Source: Candidatus Altarchaeales archaeon (lineage in GTDB: Archaea; Altiarchaeota; Altiarchaeia; IMC4; SCGC-AAA252-I15). From it: a stretch of 32,976 bases of DNA. Under the pieces are notes generated by a model. It was not told the origin of the DNA, searched no databases, and saw only the letters and a list, made by a program, of their open reading frames with translations. A program made the position numbers and the translations under genes. Of the stretch, positions 23,301 to 30,200 are shown piece by piece. The stretch is from the NCBI GenBank assembly GCA_014729705.1, contig WJJK01000099.1, forward strand, positions 1-32,976, given 5' to 3'. Position 1 is the stretch's first letter, and each line of letters opens with the position of its first letter.

Positions 23301-23878
23301 AGGGGGAACCAGAAGAGCTGGAGCAGCTTCAGGAAGAGGAGTATGATAAGGCAAGGAAGCTTATGCTTCCTCCTTATAGCTTTTCTTATACGGGTTTCGT
23401 TCCTTTGGACGAGCAGCGTTGGATAGATTTTCTGGGAGGTACTGTTCCTTCCTGGACTACTCGTCTTTCATTGCTCGTTAGTAATATAGATGAGGTTTCG
23501 GATGTTAGTAGTGGCAACTTAGTTTATGGGCAGGTGCCTCAACGGAGCCGTTGGAATGCCCCAGGTCACGCCTGGATTCATGTTTTGGAAGAAGAGTTGT
23601 ATCAACCTTGCTGTGAGGGCTGTGCTGATTCCCAGACCGTTAACTATGAGTTCATCCACCTTCACGATAACCTAAAAGTGGTGGAGACTAAATCCTTCTG
23701 GGACGAGCTTCCTGGTGGTCTTTTGAAAGGAGTTAGATCCATTATGGAATCTCCGGATGTTATCATTCTTGACGAAGGTCAGCTATTGGATGCCCAAGGA
23801 AATCCCATTCCACAATCTGTTTTGGATGCATCGGGCATTGCCCGAGACCCTGAAACCGGTGAGCTTATTATAGAATAG
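17342..23878 (+). CDS. Giant Cys-containing virion protein with Ala-rich helical segment (2178 aa)
   Basis: GTG start with SD AAAGGAGAGG (17326-17335). No known family is recognised. Residues 1-80 hold a Cys cluster (C45, C58, C64, C70, C73; ends CLPCTKYKYAG), and residues ~142-143 a CC pair. Residues ~244-395 are Ala/Gln/Ser-rich, probably helical coiled coil or a flexible rod. Around 405-445 lies a second Cys patch (C405, C428, C435; CKFYTG). The remaining ~1700 residues are mainly beta-rich, with a Pro-rich hinge (EEEPPPPELK, ~1155), a Gly-rich 'GEFGVGTFTPGEGEFG' strip (~1235), an acidic helix (EELEQLQEEEYDKARK, ~1990-2005), and a CCEGC motif (~2089). No hydrolase or transmembrane signature was seen. 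Probably a central tail-tip or large fibre protein acting with the 2625-aa protein. Confidence 0.75.
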   Translation: MVKFLTGGNYDGSQVPVCAFWSTEATTDKDEDFADIEAGATQGNCIANHYFAVNDISCFNAGQCNGEGKCLPCTKYKYAGMRMGISHSPPMDFFRQFNKGLTEAEIKSPQFRALGSAVQQVDHDQLPFHIIIRNIQAEIAKCCRWSVGDGEPSKFVLAKIIDGPDLIVVTTANGGTQTLRGIRVNNSAFPDSGTPNNPEGGSFFPVGLSVVAGWEDQPSFYLEPRTHLVKNGEGVVFKSSGNNNAALARAKQLAARAPAAAANAQAAINAAGVQATQLLNTEVGLANNILQSNAPASQKDNANARVAEKQAAVDAIADAQSEASSSVSSINSNASATISAEEPDAVISAASDLSLDLDLLAIWVEIASSNAGGQPASETAAAAARVLRSLAQSLLFSGSGGFTKCELAFTDENPAAQWNSPTDGSLPCNGMRSDCKFYTGPRWQFATTEKMEIGKPVLAEAIQEVRFYSDDWSRFSDPEEEFRTRFSVPFIWAFKDYIDAGGTPFIEDMILYKPKTLFARAGTGDNLSTVLNSYETMRVNKVEIRDYTDLDIRRSLSRIQPGQDVLDKDAVPSFATTISQFSVPSAVRLKITHPPTDETFVYRTWSPRFTNRISLFGNASPNQTIYIVNNTALRARDRYHQFFETKNLFDVPSGGLPGANSDFVGTTAAQLIDIFDVLEKEKESNQSEAVLGFDIVSSDTTGFWDSLVEVDLVHNDINDIFAFILINDVDFIFDKVQVDYRVLHSIVTQDSFEGVDFTIHDTGITGVSKLGIATRDQAQEGIVRATARQILGNEPVTVNHGYYAWRFKDRNISKTDGQSDLQSDTGFVVEADPDGFVVNLTYRVVQYRDEEEITNWYRLQDCGIIMAEISSPNAHRVLPLPDQSGQVKALSSVLVNNGSVGSVVAPWAPEKVTLTIEGEEKEMVLLYRNEEGVGLPANYVVLGPAPGAENLFGRPDPARDSLTIRYTYLRAQTHARVDQDPSPPEGSGEIVTEDFYGADLREHNHAINFLSTGLIAGGTRPDQIQRDQQDYCFVFQDSTGRPIGRKVVRFAVMYYNLAAISVEIFYQWRSNCVTYALYPDLFLSLGTNDGTTMSAPGATINPEDLLLGSRVQNLLGNHGCGNIPLCGDHEFLSLGPLRKEFEIIANVAEDTGDEEEPPPPELKAFFPSAGQVVEGEIVISEPPGTQWRLRRGPLWYPYTICERPRYNKSTQGPLNTDTTELINAQTGKSGVATGEFGVGTFTPGEGEFGALPPESEEAYRGPDEVSARALDIHPSLRACTSSYTYGNTVKTGGNEFVGYARKRGEVDPFWYEGLGWSPPPFGNFGRAMLLTEVATKVGDYAPPGPVDKGFRWMPVFPEREELGGTLELFSESPQPESVVWRLVGSQTPLGGTGESAPDGTVRFSHKSLITNRTTGVSYPHVSYFPVFLPDGLIGSEPENQGIAPGTDAPRGTTTTAWAWREADRPITRGADGTDPILGLQVLLPDYFLDNQRMEVRLRPQEGFYQINYTAPQYDSAGEIVENGTLQLGEGPPREIIIDFVNKRFGLANQPDTAYDTNLILGDDPFPCEPRFSSNLAISQQCGCEGQVSEDSDFLPAIFIHADQISPDGFYALYSTNEMGPAFATDLPSGGSSETPKNICNYFLEHIYFRLDSNFLPLTPSFDPAFSNALTMQYTWSRVPHGRLGGSGQDGTFGGQENRAQNYVDKQGVLTTRPFDGQDSLSKNLVSAYFPSPSEAQQALQDSTGILVPGALDVGDPKLLGGAPATNSRSRGQSEPITLDVIFGTFVSVKRVRIWFLAGEGMQVPTVTLSSVSPQNRTGNFPTERSSLELGSTSLVANGGDIPSSQNFDVGDIIQGQVLLQVSINPVFTDIPFWDRFAQEFHLEFAGRENNLSMGIHAIEFEVDALLGTSSLSETVFIPDRKYYTSTFSPVGTNPMDLLKGIQEATAYWRTTSVNADSGANRHRAYAWDTKVDQESNVGQGGGQPIIKGEPEELEQLQEEEYDKARKLMLPPYSFSYTGFVPLDEQRWIDFLGGTVPSWTTRLSLLVSNIDEVSDVSSGNLVYGQVPQRSRWNAPGHAWIHVLEEELYQPCCEGCADSQTVNYEFIHLHDNLKVVETKSFWDELPGGLLKGVRSIMESPDVIILDEGQLLDAQGNPIPQSVLDASGIARDPETGELIIE
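18071..18526 (+). other. Ala-rich helical segment within the 2178-aa protein
   Basis: Residues ~244-395 show runs of Ala, Gln, Asn and Ser (ALARAKQLAARAPAAAANAQ ... ETAAAAARVLRSLAQSLL), unlike the beta-rich rest of the protein. This suits a helical bundle, a trimerising coiled coil or a spacer. The DNA here is richer in GC (gccgcccgcgccccggccgc) than its surroundings. Confidence 0.6.
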
Positions 23879-23889
23879 GAGAGTTTTTG

Positions 23890-24276
23890 ATGCCTTATTT
23901 GCAGTATGTTTTTTGCGACAAGTGCAAAAATGCGCGTATGGACATTGATGAGGAGGCTACTCTTCGGTCTTATATAGAAGACGGTCGTAGATCTAAGGAT
24001 GTATTCATAAATCCTGCAACTTTGGTTTGGGATTATCTGGTTTATAGATGTACTATTTGTGGACGTTCATCTAAATACAAGTTTAGGGATATAGAGAAAA
24101 AAGTTAGAGAGCATTTTAGCTCCTTAGGAGAAGAGTATAGAGATTATTTTGAGAACTTAGATCGGGTTGATTTTAAGCGGTTAGATAGATCTCTTCCCCG
24201 TCCTTATTCTTCGAAGTCAAGAAAGAAAACGGGAGAGAGAATCAAGAGAACTTACGAGAGCAGAGAAGAAAAGTAA
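23890..24276 (+). CDS. Zinc-ribbon protein between the two giant genes (128 aa)
   Basis: SD AGGAGA at 23877-23882, seven bases from ATG 23890. A TTG three bases earlier (23887) is possible but spaced too tightly. Cys9-x2-Cys12 (FCDKCKN) and Cys54-x2-Cys57 (YRCTICGRS) form a four-Cys zinc ribbon. The intervening ~41 residues (EEATLRSYIEDGRRSKDVFI) include a probable helix. The C-terminal ~65 residues are highly charged and basic (EKKVREHFSSLGEEYRDYF, then KSRKKTGERIKRTYE), possibly helical and nucleic-acid or protein binding. The stop overlaps the ATG of the 2625-aa gene. A dedicated assembly chaperone for one of the two giant proteins is plausible but unproven. Confidence 0.7.
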   Translation: MPYLQYVFCDKCKNARMDIDEEATLRSYIEDGRRSKDVFINPATLVWDYLVYRCTICGRSSKYKFRDIEKKVREHFSSLGEEYRDYFENLDRVDFKRLDRSLPRPYSSKSRKKTGERIKRTYESREEK

Positions 24277-27200
24277 TGGTATATTCCATTTTGACGGAAG
24301 CCAGGGTTAGGCCCTCCGTTGCCCCTAAACAGCCAGACGTCACTGACTACCAGGTGGTTTGGGACGTTAACCAAGACCTGAAGGGCTGGACTACGTTCGT
24401 CAACATGGACATAGTAGGCTCCTGGGGAGGTTTCCTATTTGGAACTAAGAGGACGGAAAGCGGCGGTTTCATCGGACCTTCTTCTGATTTTCCTGCGGTA
24501 GATGCCTTAGTAAACGATCGTATCTTTTTCCGTATGAAGTACGATAAGCACCCCAAAAGCCAGGGAGCTACTACTTTTGGAAAGATACAGTGGACTACGG
24601 AGGCAGATCCGATTTTCGGTGATGATAAAAGTATTACCTTCGATCTCGCCGCCGATGGCAAGTGGAACTTCTATGAGATCAACATGGGCGAAGTTCCCAG
24701 TTGGGTAGGGAACGTAAATAGAGTCCGCTTTTTCCCTTGCGAGGACGGATTCTTTAATGATGAGTTCTTCCTGAGCTTTTTTGAAATAGGCACCAATGCT
24801 TTTGATTTCTCCTTCGAGGAAGCAGATGCTGGTTCTTCCGGTTTTGCCCAGGCAGCGGTTCCTTTAAATGGAGCAGTCACTATAGAAAAGGGCGTCAACG
24901 ATAAACTTATTGTAAATATTGATGATTATGGTGACGTTCAAATAACTCTTACTCCGCAGACTTCTCAGCCTCTTCTTATAGCCAGAGATATTGCCCTTCA
25001 GTTGGGTAAAGTAGGTATAGGGGGGTATACGCGGGCAGATGCTTTTATGACCGAAGACTCCCTTCTCCGGATAGAGTCAGGAACTAGGGCTTCTGATTCC
25101 AGCGTTTCTGTTAAAAGTGGTCCCAATTCTGCGGCTGAGACTTTAGGTTTTACGGATGCTGTGGGTTTCTTTATAGGCACCACAGGAACTGGTTCCGAAC
25201 CTGACTCTCAATACGAACCCCTATCTGCTTACAGACCTACTACTTTAGAGATACTTTCTCTGTTTGATAATGATGAGGATTTGCCCGCTTTTAGTCTGGA
25301 TCCACAGCAGCCCATAGTTCAGGCAGGTAACGTTAACTTCGCTGTAGTAAATCAGCGTCTAACTCAAGACATAGTGTTGGAGGGTAGAGACACCGGCCTT
25401 CAGGGATTTAGTATTACTCAGGACGGTTCCCTGGATGGTGCTTCTAAAACCTTTATAGATTTGAACCATCCCTTCGCTGATGAGGGTAAAGTAGACAAGA
25501 TATTCATGAATGGTGTTCCTAATAGGGACGGCTCAAGTAAGTGGAAGATCTTTCGCCCTCGGTTGGATGGAACTTTAACTCTTGTGTCTGAGGGAGCTAT
25601 CGCTGAGAAGACTTTTACCGATGATCCCAATGGCGGTCTTGTAAGCAGCCCTGTCCCAGATGTTTTTACAGCTGATCTGTCTACATCCAACGTAAAGGTT
25701 CGCCGCGGTGATCTGTTGGGTATTTTTAACGTAGGGTTGCATGCGGGGGCTGGAAATACAATCAAGCCGGATGCTCTTTATTACGAGATAGATGGAGATG
25801 CTACTGGAGATGTGACACCTCCCCCTCCTTCTGGTGCTGGAGAGACGGGTCTGGCTATTTACGCCGAGGGCGCTGCAACGAAGAATAGGGCAGTTATTGA
25901 CATAGATCTTCGCCGGAGATTAAACATTGACCGAGTTAGAGTCAAAGGTATAGAAGATGCAAGAGATTTGGAATATAATCTGGGTATAGCTGGATCTGCG
26001 GAATATAATGCCGACATTAGCGGAGAACACACTATTTGTTACCAAGTAACCCCCACTGTGAGGGATTGCTTCACCAGACAAAACCAAGCTTTTAACATCC
26101 AAGCACTGAACGACGATGTTTTAACTGCGGAGAATGGAGACATAGGTTTTGGAGATGGGGGAGTAGGTGGTATAGGTGGTGCCGATGTCACAGGTTCTAC
26201 CTACTTTTATGTAAACGGAGACGGGGAGTTTCTCGGGTCCTTTGAGTTTGAGAATCAGGGGCCTGAACGTTTTAACTTCTTCCGAGATCCTTTAGGCATA
26301 GAATGCTTCTTTAGCAGTCAGACCCCCAGGCTGGACAAGCCTGTGGGTAAGGTTGTTATGTATTTCAAGGATAAGAAGAACCAAAGAGCATGGCAGCTGG
26401 AGTACTTGGTCGGAAGAGGAGGAAAAGGAGGAAACGGAAGTAAGCCTGGCTTCTCCTTGATCCCTGCTGATACTTTTCAGTCTGTTAGAGTTGATGATAA
26501 GCTCATAGAGCCCTTCGCCGGTATACCTTTGAAAGAAGATCATGTTTCTCTTTTGGTAGACAACCCAGTCATCTTGGATGTTGTCGCCGCCGATGGCACC
26601 AGAAACCCCCAACAAGGTGTTGACTTTGAAGAAAATGTTGGTGAGCTTGGAGGGGTTAACTTCGGAGATCAGGCGGTTTTTCTTGAGTTCCAATGGAATC
26701 GCTTTGAATGGTCCTTTGAGACAATAAGGACTCCTGCTTTAAGATGGTACAGTGATTTCCACTGGAGTACCAAGATTTCTGAGATGCAGGTTTTTGCCGT
26801 GTCGGAGTCCAACGAATCCCTCGGAGACAATGTACAGGTTCTTTTCTCTGCAGATGGTCAAACTTTTACCACTGCCGACTTATCTAACGCCAACGAAAAA
26901 GAGGCTGAGTATAAAATAGGCAACTCTCCTCAGTTTATGCGTCTGATAGTCCGCCCGGTTTTGAAGACTTCTTTGAATGATGTTCAGATAGATTTTGAAG
27001 AAGATCAGGTTTGTTTTGGGGATGAAGGACGCATTACTAAATCCACTTCCCTTAAAGAGGCCCGAGTTGGGTCTGTTGGGGCCAGCACGCCACTTAAGAT
27101 TACAAACAACACTGGGCAGACTGCGGATCTAATACTGGATGTTCCGGAAGACATAGAAACTGCCCGACAGCTTCTGTACTTCAATCAGCTGAATAGCCAG

Positions 27201-30200
27201 GATAACATACAATCTCCACAGGTAGGCCCGCCAGGAAGAGTAGATTTTAATCCGGGCAAAGTTCTAAAGGAACAGTCCAGCGTGACAGTTAACTCCAAAG
27301 CTTACGGTTTGCTCAGCCTTGTGAGCGGTACCGAGAGTTTCCGCTCTGATGATCTCGCGATAAACGGAGGCTTTGAGACTGGTACTCTGGATGGTTGGAA
27401 TGTTGAAATAACTAAATCAGGTACTTTAGATTTTCAAATACCTAAAGTGGATAACCTTTCTGATTCTGCTACGTCTTCGATTCAAACTGGGGAGTTTTCC
27501 TTCGGTGTAAGTCAACACTCATCTGTTCCGGCCCAGGACTCGCAGTTTGCAGGTGTGGCTTTCAAGATTGGACAAACTCACGATCTTTCTGAGTTTGCGT
27601 CAGGTATTGATCAAGGATTCTCTACATTTGATTTTGGCTTTGATTATGCTGCCTATGGAACTGATGCTAATCCTACTATTCGAGTTTATGGTTCCCCAAC
27701 TCTTTCTGGGGTTTTAGAGCCCCCTGGAACTGTAGTAAGTTCGGGGTATGGTAGCAACCTGCTATCGGAACTTGTTGCTACTAAATCCAGCAGTGTCGGA
27801 AACCCTAACTCCGGTAATGCCGGATACGAGTCTACTATTAACGTGAAAGAGGGTACCCGTTTTATTAGGACAGAAATAGATGTTGATATTCCCTCGGAAG
27901 AGACTTCTTTGGGTAGTTCGGGTCTTATTTTTCACATGGACGATTACAGTGCTTTTGTGAACACCCCAGCTTTGACCACTGCCAAATGGTATAAGAGTTA
28001 TTTCACTGGCCAGGGAGATTTTGGGGACGCTTCTTTTGTGCCGGTTACTTCAGGCTCTTTCGTTGCGGTTACCGGCAGCCATCACTGGTACCAGCCAGCA
28101 AGTCAAAGCGCTGATGCCACCCCCGAGCCCGGACAATCCCAGGGTTTCGATTTTGCGTTTACTCAGGATAGGAATAAGGGAGTTCAATCTTTCTCCAGAA
28201 TGCGCCCTACCGATCCTGGTATTTTGGGAGCAAAATGGGTGGGGGAGAAGAAGATCGCAGGGATCCGTGTAGCCCACTCGGACAACACCGGCCCCTTGTT
28301 TGCATCCTCTCACTATCCTCGTTTCTGGCAAATAGAAGTTCTTAAGACCAGGACGGAGCTGGGAGGACAAGAGCCAGACATCAATAACAACTCTCACTTT
28401 AAAGTTGTTCGCCAAATAAAAACTCTCATTAAAGACGACGGCCCTTCTGAGCTCAACATCAATTCCAATGAGTTCGGAGGTTCCAGTTCCAAGATCACAA
28501 CTTGGATCTTTGATGAGCCGGTCTCTACAGAAGGCATTCGGTTGGTATTTACCCTAAACTGCGACTTGTTTGAGCGCCAGAGTTTTTCGGATTTCTCCTC
28601 CTTTAACGCTTTCACAGGTTGCCCGGATAACACCCTTTTCGGTACTGACTTCGTTACTAATAAGGGAATTTATGTTAGTATGATTATACCCCTGGAATCC
28701 CTGGGAAGGACCAGTTTGCCTGTAGACGATGTTCCCGACAGAGAACTTTCCGACGGTATAAACTCGGAAGGAGGAGATGGAGGAACCATCTATGCTGCGG
28801 TGGATTTGGGGCGACATTTTGATGTTGAGACGAATTCTGATTTGTTTGAGTTGGTCGCGGATACCATTAGGCAAACCTCTTGGACTACCAACGCTCTCTT
28901 CAGTGGGGACGATACAGATGATCCCAATCAAGTTACCTGGGCAGGTAGTTCAAGTTTTGCCCGTTGGATAAGATTTGATGCACCGGCTACCCCTGGCGGG
29001 GAGTTTGAGCAGGAGGTTAGATTTTTCCAGGGAGGTCTAAGTGCGGGACAGGGTGTGCCCTATGAGATAGAAAATCTTCCTCAAGGAATTCTTACTCAGG
29101 CCCGTATTTACCCAAGGCTCCAGACTGCCAGCATACCTTTGGAAGGGCCCAATCATTTCTGGAAAGATTTGGGTAACATTTTAACAGATAATCGCACAAC
29201 CACCTTTATAAACTACTCAGATTATCCTATTATCTGTTTAGACCTTGGAAGAGATTATCTCCTAAAACAGACCTCCTCTGCTATTGTACAACGTAGGGAA
29301 CTGTTCACTCCAGGTGCCACTTCTAGCACGGATGACAAAAACTACTGGCAAACCAATAACGACGATGCTTTTGCCTATTCCTCCAAGTCCTTTAGGCAAG
29401 TTAGTGACCCCTCCCGTGTTAAGTATACCAGTTTTGGTGATGCTATTCCTACCAATACTGTGCGTTGGGTTGCGGTTAGGGGTATTGGAAATCTTCTTCA
29501 AGATGATATTTCCGGGGCAAAAGAGTACAACTTTGAAACCCTGGGAGGTATTCTCTCTGGGGTGAATTTTGCCCCAGAAAATCCTGAAGTGCTTACGGAA
29601 AATTCTAACTGGTTTACAACTAATACTGCTGCCCTGCGGGATATTTCTACCTTTGATACTTCCCTGGGTAGACCTTTCAGTATACAAGAGAATGTAGATT
29701 ATGGTTCCAATGGACCATCCAACCAAAGAGGAACTTTTGGAGACCCTTACTTTGTGTGGGATGGTGTTTTCGACATTGCGGATGATGACTTCTGGGGTAT
29801 TGCTTTGCGGGACCCTAATACAGGGCTCAACATAGGAGGAAATGAGTTTCCTCATTATGTGTGGCGAGTGTTTAGGGATCCTTACCGAGGAGATTCGATA
29901 ACTCGCACTATAAAAGCAGTTAAGATCCTTGGATACAACGGAGATTTTTATCCCAAAGATTTTGAAATCCAAAGTTTGGACAGCGCTGATGCTGATCCAA
30001 CCTCCGATTTGAGCTGGACTACTATCGATGGGGGTAACTTTACAGGAATAAATACTTATAACCAGGGTCTGGGTTTTACATTTATTTTACCGGAGCCTTT
30101 AGAGGTTAACGGTATCCGCATCCTGGTAAATGACAGCGAGTATGTGGACGACACGGTTACCTCGCAAGTAAATGAACTTGGACAGTTCAATCAATCCCCT

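Noticed and set aside
29262-29972. Long antisense open frame (236 codons, minus strand) inside the 2625-aa gene
   Set aside because: It lies wholly within a convincing sense gene, has no SD or domain pattern, and such frames arise readily from the codon bias of the sense strand.
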